From NCBI GenBank assembly GCA_020249145.1, contig JADCGF010000006.1, positions 97,471-161,470 on the forward strand: DNA of 64,000 bases. Reading direction: 5' to 3'. A program made the position numbers and the translations under genes. The stretch's first letter is position 1. Every line of letters begins with the position of its first letter. The notes below the pieces were generated by a model that was given only the letters and a program-made list of their open reading frames with translations, had not been told where the DNA came from and ran no database searches. This stretch comes from Roseomonas sp. (lineage in GTDB: Bacteria; Pseudomonadota; Alphaproteobacteria; Acetobacterales; Acetobacteraceae). This document shows positions 9,933 to 20,294 of the stretch, in pieces.

Positions 9933-10128
9933 TCAGCGCAAACCCCCTGATGGCGCGAGGCGTCGCCGCCCCACACCTGTCTTCCCCTGAGGCCTTTATA
10001 GCCTCTCAGCGCCGCCCCGTCCAGCAAAAAATGCCGAAATCCTCATTTGATCAGAGGCTTAACAAATTCGCTTGAGTCATCACCCGAAAAGCCCTCTCAC
10101 CCCGCCCCGGACCCCTCTTCAAAATTTT

Positions 10129-10208
10129 TTGTGCAGTGCAAAAAAATGCTTGCAATCACCCCGGCGCCGCGCGTAGAAGTTTTTTCATGTTGCAGCGCAG
10201 CAAATTCT
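10129..10208 (+). promoter_or_regulatory. Candidate PhaR-type operator region upstream of the phasin gene
   Basis: TTGTGCAGTGCAAAAAAA (about 10129-10146) and TTGCAGCGCAGCAA (10190-10203), TGC-rich near-palindromes similar to PHA-responsive repressor sites. Confidence 0.4.
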
Positions 10209-10279
10209 CTCGGCCCTTCCGGCCGGCACATAAGGCCCGGGCTGCTGCGCCCCGGACAGGCAAGGAAAGGATTGAGATC

Positions 10280-10780
10280 ATGGCACAAAGCAAGAGCCAG
10301 GGTGTGAGCAAGGTGGCCGCGGAAGCCGCGGAACAGGCTCAAAAGGTGATGACCGATGGCGCGGCGCAGGCCCGCGTCGCAATGGAGAAGAACATGGATC
10401 AGATGACCAAGGGTGCCGAAAGCATCTTCAAGGCGGCGGAAGAAGCCGCTGATTTCGGCCGCGGCAATGTGGAGGCCTTCACAAAGGCCGCGCAGACCTG
10501 GGCCTCGGGCTCTCAGGACCTCGCCCGTCAGTATATGGCGCTGGCGCAGGGCCTGACCGACCACGCCATGGAGGGCGCCAAGGCGCTGTCTGGCGTGAAG
10601 AGCGTGAATGAAGCCGCTGAGCTGCAGGCGAAGTTCGCCAAGGCCGCGCTGGAGAAGATGGTTGCCGAAGGCACCAAGCTTCAGGAAGCTTCCGTGAAGC
10701 TCGCCGAAAGCGCCTTCGCGCCGGTCAATGCGCGCATGACGGTTGCGATGGAAAAGCTGGCGAAGCCGCTGGCGGCCTGA
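10280..10780 (+). CDS. Phasin family protein
   Basis: MAQSKSQGVSKVAAEAAEQAQKVMTDGAAQARVAMEKNMDQMTKGAESIFKAAEEAADFGRGNVEAFTKA; track ORF from GTG 10136 is probably over-extended. Confidence 0.85.
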   Translation: MAQSKSQGVSKVAAEAAEQAQKVMTDGAAQARVAMEKNMDQMTKGAESIFKAAEEAADFGRGNVEAFTKAAQTWASGSQDLARQYMALAQGLTDHAMEGAKALSGVKSVNEAAELQAKFAKAALEKMVAEGTKLQEASVKLAESAFAPVNARMTVAMEKLAKPLAA

Positions 10781-10786
10781 ATTGGA

Positions 10787-10830
10787 GCATTTTCAAGCCA
10801 AGTGGTTTCACTTGGCGACTCGGAAAATGC
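10787..10830 (+). repeat. Nested hairpin intergenic element
   Basis: GCATTTTC (10787-10794) pairs with GAAAATGC (10823-10830); inner GCCAAGTG-GTTT-CACTTGGC (10797-10816) is perfect. Confidence 0.7.
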
Positions 10831-10890
10831 GACCAAAGAAGACTTGAGGGTGTATCTGGCGAACGCAAGTGAGCGGGATACACACTAAAA

Positions 10891-10906
10891 CGGGGCTTCT
10901 GCCCCG
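10891..10906 (+). terminator. GC hairpin downstream of the phasin gene, possible terminator
   Basis: CGGGGC-TTCT-GCCCCG perfect stem, but no T-tract. Confidence 0.4.
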
Positions 10907-11134
10907 GTCTGGCTTGGCTGCCCCCCTCCCCCCCTCCTCCCCATCGGGGGGTAGCCGGCAAATGGCGTGATCCATATCAATGGGTCACGCTATTTTTTTG
11001 CCTTGAATGGTTGGGTGTCTTCGCGAAAGAATGACATCTTGACTGCAACCGGGGCTTCACCTTCTGCCATTCGCTCCATATTCTACAGGTAGCGCGGCGT
11101 GGTAGTCCGCACCCTGGAAGACTGAACCGAGAGC

Positions 11135-11479
11135 ATGAGCGATCAGGATAAGCGCCCGAATGACGGGCAAGGTGGTGGTGAAGGGCCGCAGACGGGCATC
11201 GTGGTCAAGGCGCGCCCGCGCACCAAGAAGCCAGCCATGTACAAGGTATTGATGCTGAACGATGATTACACGCCGATGGAATTCGTCGTTCACGTCTTGG
11301 AGAGGTTTTTCCAGAAGAATCGTGAGGAGGCGACGCGCATCATGCTGCATGTGCATCGCCGTGGTGTCGGGGTCTGCGGTGTCTTCACCTATGAAATCGC
11401 AGAAACCAAGGTAACGCAGGTGATGGATCTGGCCCGCCAGAACCAACATCCGCTACAATGCACCATCGAGAAGGATTGA
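11135..11479 (+). CDS. clpS: ATP-dependent Clp protease adaptor ClpS
   Basis: [58 protein letters not shown]; precedes clpA. Confidence 0.97.
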   Translation: MSDQDKRPNDGQGGGEGPQTGIVVKARPRTKKPAMYKVLMLNDDYTPMEFVVHVLERFFQKNREEATRIMLHVHRRGVGVCGVFTYEIAETKVTQVMDLARQNQHPLQCTIEKD

Positions 11480-11585
11480 AGCAGGGGGTCGCAGAATCCC
11501 AGGAGGGCGCCTAAATTGAGTGTGGAAATCGGCCAGATGGTCCTGCAACGCCAGGACATCCGGCCAAGATGGAGCGTCGTTGATC

Positions 11586-13931
11586 ATGTTGTCCCGTAAT
11601 CTAGAACAGACGCTGCATCGCGCCCTGGCCTTGGCTGGTGAGCGCCGACATGAATACGCAACGCTGGAACATCTGCTGCTGGCGCTTGGCGATGATGCCG
11701 ATGCAACGGGCGTGCTGCGCGCCTGCGGTGTTGATGTTGATAAACTGAAACGCGACCTGACCGAATTTCTGGATAAGGATTTGGCCGGGCTGGTGACGGA
11801 ACGCGGCGGCGACCCCAAGCCCACCGCCGGCTTTCAGCGCGTGGTGCAGCGCGCCGCCATTCATGTGCAATCCTCTGGCCGCGATGAAGTGACCGGCGCC
11901 AATGTGCTTGTCGCGCTGTTTTCTGAACGCGAATCCCATGCGGTGTATTTCCTGCAATTGCAGGACATGACGCGGCTGGATGCGGTGAATTTCATCAGCC
12001 ATGGCATTGCCAAGGCGCCCGGGCGCTCTCAGCCCCGCGCGGCGAAGGGCGATGGAGGCAGTAGTGAAGATCAGGGCCAGGAACGCGAAGAAAAGGGCCG
12101 TGGCGCGCCGCGTGGGCAGGATGCGCTGGCGAATTATTGCGTGAACCTGAACAAGAAGGCCGAACAGGGTAAGATTGACCCGCTGATTGGCCGTGATCAG
12201 GAAATTGAGCGCACCATCCAAATCCTGTGCCGCCGCACCAAGAACAACCCGCTTTATGTCGGCGATCCTGGCGTGGGCAAAACCGCGATTGCGGAAGGGC
12301 TGGCCAAGCGCATTGTGGAAGGTGATGTGCCGGAAGTGCTGGCGAAATCCACCATCTATTCGCTGGATATGGGCAGCCTTTTGGCCGGCACGCGCTATCG
12401 CGGTGACTTCGAAGAACGCCTGAAGGCCGTGGTGACGGAATTGGAAGCGCAGCCAGGTTCGGTGCTGTTCATTGATGAAATTCATACCGTGATTGGCGCG
12501 GGGGCAACCTCAGGCGGGGCGATGGATGCTTCCAACCTGCTGAAGCCCGCCTTGTCGCAGGGCACGATTCGTTGCATCGGTTCCACCACCTACAAGGAAT
12601 ACCGTACGCATTTTGAAAAGGACCGCGCTTTGGTGCGGCGCTTCCAGAAGATTGATGTGAATGAGCCATCGCTTGAAGATGCGGTGAAGATCCTGCAGGG
12701 GCTCAAGACCAATTACGAAAAGCACCATAAGGTGCGCTATACGCCCGAAGCGATCCGCGCCGCGGTGGAGCTTTCCGCGAAATACATCCATGACCGCAAG
12801 CTGCCCGATAAGGCGATTGACGTGATTGATGAGGTCGGCGCATCGCGCATGCTGCTGCCTGAGAACAAGCGCCGCAAGACCGTGACGCTGAAGGATGTGG
12901 AAGATATTGTCGCGAAGATCGCGCGCATTCCGCCGAAATCGGTTTCCACCGATGATCGGGAAACGCTCAAGAATCTGGAACGCGACTTGAAGGCGATGGT
13001 CTTCGGCCAGGAAAAGGCGATTGAAGCGCTGGCCAGTGCCATCAAGCTTTCCCGCGCTGGGCTGCGCGATGCGGAAAAGCCGATTGGGAATTATCTGTTC
13101 TCAGGCCCCACAGGTGTCGGCAAGACGGAAGTCGCCAAGCAATTGGCGAAGACGCTTGGCATTGAACTGATCCGCTTCGACATGTCCGAATATATGGAAC
13201 GCCATAGCGTTTCGCGCCTGATTGGCGCGCCGCCTGGCTATGTCGGCTTTGATCAGGGCGGGCTTTTGACGGACGCGATTGATCAGCACCCGCATGCGGT
13301 ATTGTTGCTTGATGAAATCGAAAAGGCTCATCAGGATTTGTACAATATCCTGTTGCAGGTGATGGATCACGGGAAGCTGACGGACCACAACGGCAAGAAT
13401 GTGGATTTCCGCAATGTGATCCTGATCATGACCACCAATGCCGGCGCTTCCGATATGGCGAAGCCCGCCATTGGCTTTGAACGTGCCGCCCGCGTGGGTG
13501 AGGATGAAGAAGCGATCAAGCGGATGTTCACGCCGGAATTCCGCAATCGCCTGGATGCAGTGGTGACCTTTGCAGGCCTGTCGCCGGAGATTGTGGCGCA
13601 GGTTGTCGAGAAATTCGTCATGCAATTGGAAGCGCAGCTTGCTGACCGGAATGTGACGATTGAACTTTCCTCGGCTGCCAAGGAATGGCTGGCGGAGCGT
13701 GGCTATGACCCGCTTTATGGCGCGCGCCCCTTGGCGCGGGTGATCCAGGAATATGTGAAAAAGCCGCTGGCCGAGGAATTGCTGTTTGGCAAACTCGCCA
13801 AGGGTGGATCGGTGAAGGTGGGGCTCCGCGACGGCGCGCTGACCTTCGATTGCCAGGAAGCCGCCCCACCCGCGCTGCCCAAGCCCGAGGAAGATCGGGA
13901 TGCGGAGCGTGAGCCGGAAAACGTAGAATAA
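11586..13931 (+). CDS. clpA: ATP-dependent Clp protease ATP-binding subunit ClpA
   Basis: [34 protein letters not shown]; Walker [16 protein letters not shown] and [15 protein letters not shown]; track ORF begins upstream at 11520. Confidence 0.97.
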   Translation: MLSRNLEQTLHRALALAGERRHEYATLEHLLLALGDDADATGVLRACGVDVDKLKRDLTEFLDKDLAGLVTERGGDPKPTAGFQRVVQRAAIHVQSSGRDEVTGANVLVALFSERESHAVYFLQLQDMTRLDAVNFISHGIAKAPGRSQPRAAKGDGGSSEDQGQEREEKGRGAPRGQDALANYCVNLNKKAEQGKIDPLIGRDQEIERTIQILCRRTKNNPLYVGDPGVGKTAIAEGLAKRIVEGDVPEVLAKSTIYSLDMGSLLAGTRYRGDFEERLKAVVTELEAQPGSVLFIDEIHTVIGAGATSGGAMDASNLLKPALSQGTIRCIGSTTYKEYRTHFEKDRALVRRFQKIDVNEPSLEDAVKILQGLKTNYEKHHKVRYTPEAIRAAVELSAKYIHDRKLPDKAIDVIDEVGASRMLLPENKRRKTVTLKDVEDIVAKIARIPPKSVSTDDRETLKNLERDLKAMVFGQEKAIEALASAIKLSRAGLRDAEKPIGNYLFSGPTGVGKTEVAKQLAKTLGIELIRFDMSEYMERHSVSRLIGAPPGYVGFDQGGLLTDAIDQHPHAVLLLDEIEKAHQDLYNILLQVMDHGKLTDHNGKNVDFRNVILIMTTNAGASDMAKPAIGFERAARVGEDEEAIKRMFTPEFRNRLDAVVTFAGLSPEIVAQVVEKFVMQLEAQLADRNVTIELSSAAKEWLAERGYDPLYGARPLARVIQEYVKKPLAEELLFGKLAKGGSVKVGLRDGALTFDCQEAAPPALPKPEEDRDAEREPENVE

Positions 13932-14353
13932 TGCTGCAACGCTTTGGCCGCTTGGTGAAAACTGCCAGCGGCCAAGGGCTTCATCCCATTACGGATGATG
14001 TGCGCGCCTGGGTGGCTTCGCAGGGTATCTCAAACGGCTTGCTGACAATTTGGTGCCAGCACACTTCCGCATCCTTGCTGGTGCAGGCCAATGCTGATCC
14101 GGAAGTGTTGGCTGATTTGGAAGCCTTTTTTCTGCGCTTGGTGCCGGAAGGGCGCGGACTTTATCGGCATGAGGATAAGGCGCTGGATAACATGCCTGCG
14201 CATATCCGCGCTGCCCTGACGCAAAGCAGCATCAGCATTCCGGTGCAGGAAGCGGTGCCGATGCTTGGGGAATTTCAGGAGTTATATCTGTTTGAACATC
14301 GTCGAGGCGCGCCGGAGCGCAGCCTCGATCTGCACCTTATGGGCGAGGCGTGA
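13931..14353 (+). CDS. YjbQ family (UPF0047) protein
   Basis: WCQHTSASLLVQANADPEVLADLEAFF...HRRGAPERSLDLHLMGEA; UPF0047 signature. Confidence 0.88.
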   Translation: MLQRFGRLVKTASGQGLHPITDDVRAWVASQGISNGLLTIWCQHTSASLLVQANADPEVLADLEAFFLRLVPEGRGLYRHEDKALDNMPAHIRAALTQSSISIPVQEAVPMLGEFQELYLFEHRRGAPERSLDLHLMGEA

Positions 14354-15256
14354 TCACTCCGCCGCTTGCGCAGAAGCCTGCCCCTGTACTGTGAAGAAAC
14401 TCGCGGATTTCGGCTGTTGCGGCAATTCCACGCGGGTTTCGGTAATCCGCGCGAAGCGCGCCGGCTTGCCGCGAATGACCTCACCCTCATGCGTGCTCGG
14501 CATCGGGTTGCGCGCCAAAGGCACGGCATCGGCGGCGGTATAGACGCAGATATACAGCCCGCGCGGCTTGGTGCCGGCATTTGGGGCCGAACCATGCGCA
14601 AGCTTGGTATGCATCAGACAGACGGAGCCCGCCGGGCCATAGCAGGGGTTGCTCTGCGCCAGCAGCGCCTTTTCATCCGCGTCCGAAACGGCGCCGGTGA
14701 AACGATCCCCATCAAACAGGGAATACATGGGGCCCTTGTGGGAACCCGGCACAATTGTCAGCGCGCCATTGGTTTCATCCACATCATCCAGGAACAAAAG
14801 CGCGGTGATGATGTCGTCATTGGTGTGTGGCGTATAGGCGAAGTCCTGGTGATACAGCACCTCGGTCTTCGCCCCCATCAGTTTCAGATTGATCTTGCAA
14901 TGATGGAACTTCACATCGGGGCCGATCAGTTCGGCCACCATTTCCGTCATGTCACTGTCGCGCATCGCTTCCAGATAGGCGGGCGAGATATCGGATGGGT
15001 TATTGATCCGCCGAAGCGCCGGCTTTTCGGCGGAATGTTCCTTGCCCATGTCAAAACGCGGGCGACCATCCACGCAGGGCGGGCCGAAGGGTTTTGTATG
15101 GGCGCGGCTTTCGTCCACCCAGCCGGCGATCTCGGCCCGCAGCCGCGCCAGCAAATCGGGGGAGACAGCATTGGGCACCACCAAGCAACCATCGCGCCAG
15201 AAGGCATCCTTCTGTTCCTGCGTCAAAACACCCATGTCGCGTCCTCCAAGCTTCAA
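14354..15256 (-). CDS. Phytanoyl-CoA dioxygenase family protein
   Basis: VLYHQDFAYTPHTNDDIITALLFLDDVDETNGALTIVPGSHKGP (HxD iron-binding pattern). Confidence 0.85.
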   Translation of the reverse strand: MKLGGRDMGVLTQEQKDAFWRDGCLVVPNAVSPDLLARLRAEIAGWVDESRAHTKPFGPPCVDGRPRFDMGKEHSAEKPALRRINNPSDISPAYLEAMRDSDMTEMVAELIGPDVKFHHCKINLKLMGAKTEVLYHQDFAYTPHTNDDIITALLFLDDVDETNGALTIVPGSHKGPMYSLFDGDRFTGAVSDADEKALLAQSNPCYGPAGSVCLMHTKLAHGSAPNAGTKPRGLYICVYTAADAVPLARNPMPSTHEGEVIRGKPARFARITETRVELPQQPKSASFFTVQGQASAQAAE

Positions 15257-15374
15257 ACCTAGCCAATGTTAAGCGCAAAGCCGGCCCGAGTCATCCCGCC
15301 GCCCACCCCCGCTTGACCAGCAGCGGCGGCGCGGAAAACACTGGGGCCTCAAACAAAACCGCCGAGGAAACCCC

Positions 15375-16358
15375 ATGACAGGAATGCTCACCCGCCGCGC
15401 CGCCGGGGCGCTCGCGCTCTCAAGCTTGGCCGCCATGCCGCGTGCCGCCCGGGCGCAGCAGGGCCGCCCCATCCGGCTGGTGGTGGGCTTCGCTGCGGGT
15501 GGCCCCACCGATGTGATCGCCCGCGTGCTCGGGCAGGAAATGCAGGGGCTGCTCGGCCAGCCTGTGGTGGTGGAAAACCGCGCCGGCGCCAATTCCCTGA
15601 TCGCGACCGAAGGCGTCATGCGCGATGCGCCGGATGGGCAAAGCCTGCTGGTGACCACACTTGCGCACAGCGTGAATTCAATCCTGCTGCCCAATGCGCG
15701 CTATCGCCCGCTTGAGGATTTCACACCCGTTTCGCTGATCGCGACGCTGCCCCTGATTGCGGTGACGGCGACCAATGCCCCTTATGCCAATATCGGTGCC
15801 GTGGTGGCGGCGGCAAAGGCGCGGCCTGGTTCGGTGACTTATGGCTCCGCCGGCAATGGCGGTTCGGCGCATCTTTCCGCTGCCTTGCTTGCCGTGATGA
15901 CGCAGACGGAAATGACCCATGTGCCCTTCCGCGGCAATGCGCCAGCGTTGGCCGAGGTCATGTCAGGGCGCATTTCCTTCATGTTCTACCCTATGGTTGG
16001 GATCGCGGAGCATATCCAGCGCGGCCAATTGCGCGGCTTGGCGGTCAGCACCGCGGAACGCCACCCGGATTTCCCGGATGTGCCCACCATGGCGGAAGCG
16101 GGTTTTGGCGGGTTTGAACGCTACATCCAGGGGGTCGGGCTGGTGGCGCCCGCTGAGACGCCCGCCCCGGTGGTGGAGCGCTTAAACAACGCCGTGCGCA
16201 CCGCCTTGGCCAAGCCGGAATTGAATGCGCGGTTGCGGTCCTTGGGCGCGGTGGTGGTGGGCTCCTCGCCTGAGGAGTTTCGCACATTCCTGCTGGCCGA
16301 TCTGGAACGCTGGCGGAGCTTGATTACCGCCGCGCGCATCACGGCTGAGGCGGGGTGA
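15375..16358 (+). CDS. Bug-family tripartite tricarboxylate transporter substrate-binding protein
   Basis: GRPIRLVVGFAAGGPTDVIARVLGQEMQ...VVENRAGANSLIATEGVMRDAPDG. Confidence 0.93.
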   Translation: MTGMLTRRAAGALALSSLAAMPRAARAQQGRPIRLVVGFAAGGPTDVIARVLGQEMQGLLGQPVVVENRAGANSLIATEGVMRDAPDGQSLLVTTLAHSVNSILLPNARYRPLEDFTPVSLIATLPLIAVTATNAPYANIGAVVAAAKARPGSVTYGSAGNGGSAHLSAALLAVMTQTEMTHVPFRGNAPALAEVMSGRISFMFYPMVGIAEHIQRGQLRGLAVSTAERHPDFPDVPTMAEAGFGGFERYIQGVGLVAPAETPAPVVERLNNAVRTALAKPELNARLRSLGAVVVGSSPEEFRTFLLADLERWRSLITAARITAEAG

Positions 16359-17100
16359 TCACCAGGCGCGTGGGTTCAAGGCTCGCATAGACATCGCCGC
16401 TATTGGCTTCTGCCGGCAGGGCGGCGATCCAGGCGTGCATGGCCGCCGCATCACAGGGCGCGGGTAGGGCAAACTGCAAAGTTTCACCAAGGCTCGCCTG
16501 GAAATGCCGATAGCCAAGTGCGGCCAGCAGCCCAAGGCATTCGCCCGCCACATTGCGCTGGATGGTGGTGAATTCGAAGGACAGCGCGCGGGGTGGGCGG
16601 GAAAGGCCGCGCAGCGCCTCAGCCTCAAAGCCTTCAATGTCCAGCTTGATGAAATCCGGCATGCCATGGGTGGCGATCAGCGCATCCAAAGTGGTGACGG
16701 GCAGGGTTTCGGCCTGGTCCCATTGCTGCCCCTCCCACCCCGGCGCCCCGGCGGCGGCGGCGATGAAGGCTGGGCTGGCGGTGGCGACGGTTGGGTTGGC
16801 GGTATTGAGGCGAAGCTCCGCCTTGCCCGCCCGCGCGCCCACCAATTGAGAAACCAGCGTCACGCCAGGGTCACCGCGCAGCAAAAGCCGCAACACGCGG
16901 GCTAGCGCCGCCTGCGGTTCCACCGCCACCACCCGCGCGCCAAGGCGCCGGAAGCAGAGCATCCGGTCCCCAACATGCGCGCCGACATCAAAGGCAAGGT
17001 CGCCGGCGCCAAGGAAGCGGCGGTAGAAGCCATCCAAGGCCGCCGCCCGGCCCGGCGCATGATAAAGACGCAGGCTCCGGCTGATGGCTGCGCGTTTCAC
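16339..17100 (-). CDS. FkbM family methyltransferase
   Basis: GDLAFDVGAHVGDRMLCFRRLGARVVAVEPQ...PDFIKLDIEGFEAEALRGL; 3' end overlaps the convergent Bug gene. Confidence 0.88.
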   Translation of the reverse strand: MKRAAISRSLRLYHAPGRAAALDGFYRRFLGAGDLAFDVGAHVGDRMLCFRRLGARVVAVEPQAALARVLRLLLRGDPGVTLVSQLVGARAGKAELRLNTANPTVATASPAFIAAAAGAPGWEGQQWDQAETLPVTTLDALIATHGMPDFIKLDIEGFEAEALRGLSRPPRALSFEFTTIQRNVAGECLGLLAALGYRHFQASLGETLQFALPAPCDAAAMHAWIAALPAEANSGDVYASLEPTRLVITPPQP

Positions 17101-17981
17101 GTGAAAATCAGCGCCGCGCCGGCGGCAAATTCGGGCGGCACCATGATGCCTTCCGGCGCCTCACGGGTTGGAATGCCAGCCAGGATGCGCCGGGCTGAAG
17201 CCGCGCCATCGGCAGTCCGCACCACCATCCCCGCCATGCAGGGTGAGGCCGGGGGCGCGACACCGGGCAGCACAATGGCAAGAGCTTCGGGCGTCAACAC
17301 CCGCACGCGGGTTTCGAGCGCCGGCGCTTTTGGCCCGGCAGCGCGCGCCGCGCCAGGCAGGCGGAGCAGAAAGCCCCCCGCCGGGTCAGGTTCCAACGGC
17401 AGCCCGGCCAGGCGCGAAAGCCGTGCGGCGGTATCGGCGGGGTTGTCCGCGCATAGAATTGCGGCTTCCAGAACCTCGGCCTTATTGGCGTGGTCCATCC
17501 AGCGAACCTGCCAGACCAATTCAGGCGTCAGATGCCGGATCAATTGCACGCGGCCCTCCGGCGGGTCCGGAAAGGGCAGCCGAGCAAAGCGCGCAATCGG
17601 CCCGCCCGCTTCCACGGGCCGTTCCAGATAAGCAACGCCCGGAATATCAATCCCTGCCGCGCGCAGCCTTGCCAGATTGGCTTCCTCATCCAGCATTGCC
17701 AAAGCCAGAATGTGAATGCCCGCATAGCGCGCCAGAAAGGCGTTCAAATTATTATCGAACAATGCCGGGTCCAGAATGGCGATCAATTCGATATAGCCAT
17801 GCTTCAGGAAGGCGCAGCGATTGCCAGAACCGTATTTCTCAACTGGTAGGTCAGGCCGCCGCCGCCCGCTTTGCTGCGCAATGGGTGAAAGCGTGAAGCC
17901 CAGCCCTTCATAAGCCGCACACATGGGCGCCAAGTCACGCGCCGCGACGCCCAGATGGTCAAGGGCAAGGGCGGTGTTCAT
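17097..17981 (-). CDS. VOC family protein (glyoxalase-like)
   Basis: LDHLGVAARDLAPMCAAYEGLGFTLSPIAQQSG...GNRCAFLKHGYIELIAI. Confidence 0.85.
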   Translation of the reverse strand: MNTALALDHLGVAARDLAPMCAAYEGLGFTLSPIAQQSGRRRPDLPVEKYGSGNRCAFLKHGYIELIAILDPALFDNNLNAFLARYAGIHILALAMLDEEANLARLRAAGIDIPGVAYLERPVEAGGPIARFARLPFPDPPEGRVQLIRHLTPELVWQVRWMDHANKAEVLEAAILCADNPADTAARLSRLAGLPLEPDPAGGFLLRLPGAARAAGPKAPALETRVRVLTPEALAIVLPGVAPPASPCMAGMVVRTADGAASARRILAGIPTREAPEGIMVPPEFAAGAALIFT

Positions 17982-18652
17982 GCGGGATTCTCATAGCGGT
18001 CGAGCAACCATTCTGCCGGTTCGGTGGCGGCTTCATCATACCAGCGCGCGACCAGGGGATGCGCGCGCACCGCCGCCATATAGCGCTGCGTTGTGGCGGA
18101 AAGCTCCGGCTGCCAGGTGATGAAGCGCGCGACCACGGGCGCATACATCGCATCCGCCGCGCCGAATTCAGCGCCCATCAGAAAGGGGCCGCCATGGGCC
18201 GCGATGGCCTCTGCCCAAATCGCCTCCACCCGCGCGATATCGGCGAGGCATTCCGGCGTGCGGCCAAGGCCGGGAAAGCTGCGGCCAAGGTTCATCGGCA
18301 TGGCCATCCGCAGGTTACGAAACCCGGCATGCATCTCAGCCGCGATGGACCGCGCATGGGCGCGTGCCGCACGATCCGCAGGCCAAAGCTGCGGCGCGAT
18401 TTCAGCGCAGTATTCGCAAATCGCCAGGCTTTCCCAAACCCGCGCGCCGCGATGTTCCAGATAGGGCACCAGCCCTGCCGGCGTCGCTGTTTGCAGCGCC
18501 GATGTCCCGCCCCCGCCTGCAAGGGGAATCATCACCTCCTCCACATCCAGCCCGGCCAGATGCACGGCCAGCCAACCGCGCATGGACCAGGATGAATAAC
18601 GCTTGGTGCCGATAACAAGGCGACCTTCGGGCATCGGGGGATTCTCCTGCAA
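17978..18652 (-). CDS. Glutathione S-transferase family protein
   Basis: LVIGTKRYSSWSMRGWLAVHLAGLDVEEVMIPL...WESLAICEYCAEIAP. Confidence 0.87.
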   Translation of the reverse strand: MQENPPMPEGRLVIGTKRYSSWSMRGWLAVHLAGLDVEEVMIPLAGGGGTSALQTATPAGLVPYLEHRGARVWESLAICEYCAEIAPQLWPADRAARAHARSIAAEMHAGFRNLRMAMPMNLGRSFPGLGRTPECLADIARVEAIWAEAIAAHGGPFLMGAEFGAADAMYAPVVARFITWQPELSATTQRYMAAVRAHPLVARWYDEAATEPAEWLLDRYENPA

Positions 18653-18694
18653 TTACGTACAGGATTATGCCCTGCTTGATGGGTCTTCGGCTAC

Positions 18695-19660
18695 CTACTC
18701 ATTCGGCTTCAGATTATTGCGCCGCGCCACCTCGCCCCAACGCTCAAGCTCTGCTGCCACAAAGGCGCGAAACACATCGGGCGCCATGGGGGTGGGCAAT
18801 GCGCCTTCATCCGCCAGACGTGCCAGCACATCCGGGCTGGCCAAGGCGGCATTGGTGGCTTCCGCGAGCTTCGCCACCACTTCGGGCGGCGTGCGGGACG
18901 GCGCCACAATGCCGTACCACTGCATCGCCTCAAACCCCGGAATAGTTTCGCTAATGGCTGGGATATCGGGGGTCTGCGCCAGCCTTTCCTTGGCCGTGGT
19001 GCCAAGGGCGGCCACGCGCCCGGCGCGCAGCACGGGGAGTGCGGCGGGCGTGCCGGTCATGCCGGATTGGATATTGCCGGCGACCAAATCGATCACCATC
19101 GGCCCCGATCCGCGATAGGGCACATGCACCATTCTGATGCCCGCGGCCTCAAGAAACGCAATCATGCCGATATGCACATTGGAACCAGCGCCGGCGCTGC
19201 CATAGGTGATGGTATCGGGTGCCGCCTTGGCGCGGGCGATGAAGCCGGCAAGGCCACCGGCCGCCAGGTTATGCTGCGCCAACAGCACCATGGGCACTTT
19301 GGCAATCATGCCGATATGCGCGAAATCCTTCATCACATCCGCGCGCATGCGATAGATATGCGGGTTCACGGCAAGCGTGCTGATCATGCCGATTCCGATG
19401 GTATGGCCATCGGGCTGGGCGGCAGCGATGGCCTCGGTCGCGATCACACCGGCGGCGCCGCCGCGATTTTCCACCACGACAGGCTGGCCCAAACTTGCCT
19501 GCATGGTCTGCGCCATGACGCGCGCCAGGATATCCGTGGCGCCGCCTGGTGCGGCCGGCGCGATGAAGGTGATGGGCCGGCGCGGCCAGGGCGCTTGGGC
19601 CAAGGCAGGGCTGGCAAGCAACGCGGGGGACAGGATCAGGCTTCGGCGTGTGGTTTTCAT
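18695..19660 (-). CDS. Bug-family tripartite tricarboxylate transporter substrate-binding protein
   Basis: MKTTRRSLILSPALLASPALAQAPWPRRPITFIAPAAPGGATDILARVMAQ; track ORF extends to 20083, but the signal peptide start is at 19660. Confidence 0.92.
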   Translation of the reverse strand: MKTTRRSLILSPALLASPALAQAPWPRRPITFIAPAAPGGATDILARVMAQTMQASLGQPVVVENRGGAAGVIATEAIAAAQPDGHTIGIGMISTLAVNPHIYRMRADVMKDFAHIGMIAKVPMVLLAQHNLAAGGLAGFIARAKAAPDTITYGSAGAGSNVHIGMIAFLEAAGIRMVHVPYRGSGPMVIDLVAGNIQSGMTGTPAALPVLRAGRVAALGTTAKERLAQTPDIPAISETIPGFEAMQWYGIVAPSRTPPEVVAKLAEATNAALASPDVLARLADEGALPTPMAPDVFRAFVAAELERWGEVARRNNLKPNE

Positions 19661-19799
19661 CTGCTTTTCCTTTGGCTTACAGCCTGACGCCTCAGCCGGC
19701 TTCTTGGCAAGAAAAAGGTGCAACCCGGCGCGGCAGAAACCGTGAAATAATGGCAAGATTTTCATTCCATTCCGCAGTTTTGCCGGATATAGTCTCGCC

Positions 19800-20264
19800 A
19801 TGGACGATATAGACCGGAATATCCTGCTGAAACTGCAAGGCAATGGCTCGGCGGGGCTTGCGGAACTCGCCAAGGTGGCCGGGCTTTCCGTCTCGGCCAC
19901 GGCGGAACGCGTGAAACGGTTGGAAGAACGCGGCACCATTCGCGGTTGGCGGGCGGATCTGGACCCGGCGGCGGTGGGCTGCCCGCAGCTCGCCTGGGTT
20001 TTTGTCATGCTGCAATCGGGCGCCGAACAAGGCTTTGTCTCCGCCATGTCGCAGGAAGAAGCGGTGCTGGAATGCCACGCCATTTCCGGGCGCTGGTCTT
20101 ACCAATTGAAGCTGCGCCTGCCGGATTTGGCGGCGGTGGATAGTTTCACCAATGGCACGCTGCGCGCTTTGCCTGGCGTGATGCGCACAGAAACCCTTGT
20201 CGGGCTGGTGACGCATAAGGAAACCAGCGCTCTCCCGATTGCCCCGGCGGATGAGGAAGAATAA
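19800..20264 (+). CDS. Lrp/AsnC family transcriptional regulator
   Basis: DDIDRNILLKLQGNGSAGLAELAKVAGLSVSATAERVKRLEERGTIRGW. Confidence 0.93.
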   Translation: MDDIDRNILLKLQGNGSAGLAELAKVAGLSVSATAERVKRLEERGTIRGWRADLDPAAVGCPQLAWVFVMLQSGAEQGFVSAMSQEEAVLECHAISGRWSYQLKLRLPDLAAVDSFTNGTLRALPGVMRTETLVGLVTHKETSALPIAPADEEE

Positions 20265-20294
20265 CCCCGCCGGCCTCAATAAGGCGTGGCGCGC

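Noticed and set aside
14366-15262. 298-aa plus-strand ORF
   Set aside because: Antisense to the phytanoyl-CoA dioxygenase gene, which has clear motifs.
19661-20083. N-terminal extension of the Bug gene in the ORF track (to 20083)
   Set aside because: The signal peptide starts at 19660; the extension is antisense to the Lrp/AsnC gene.
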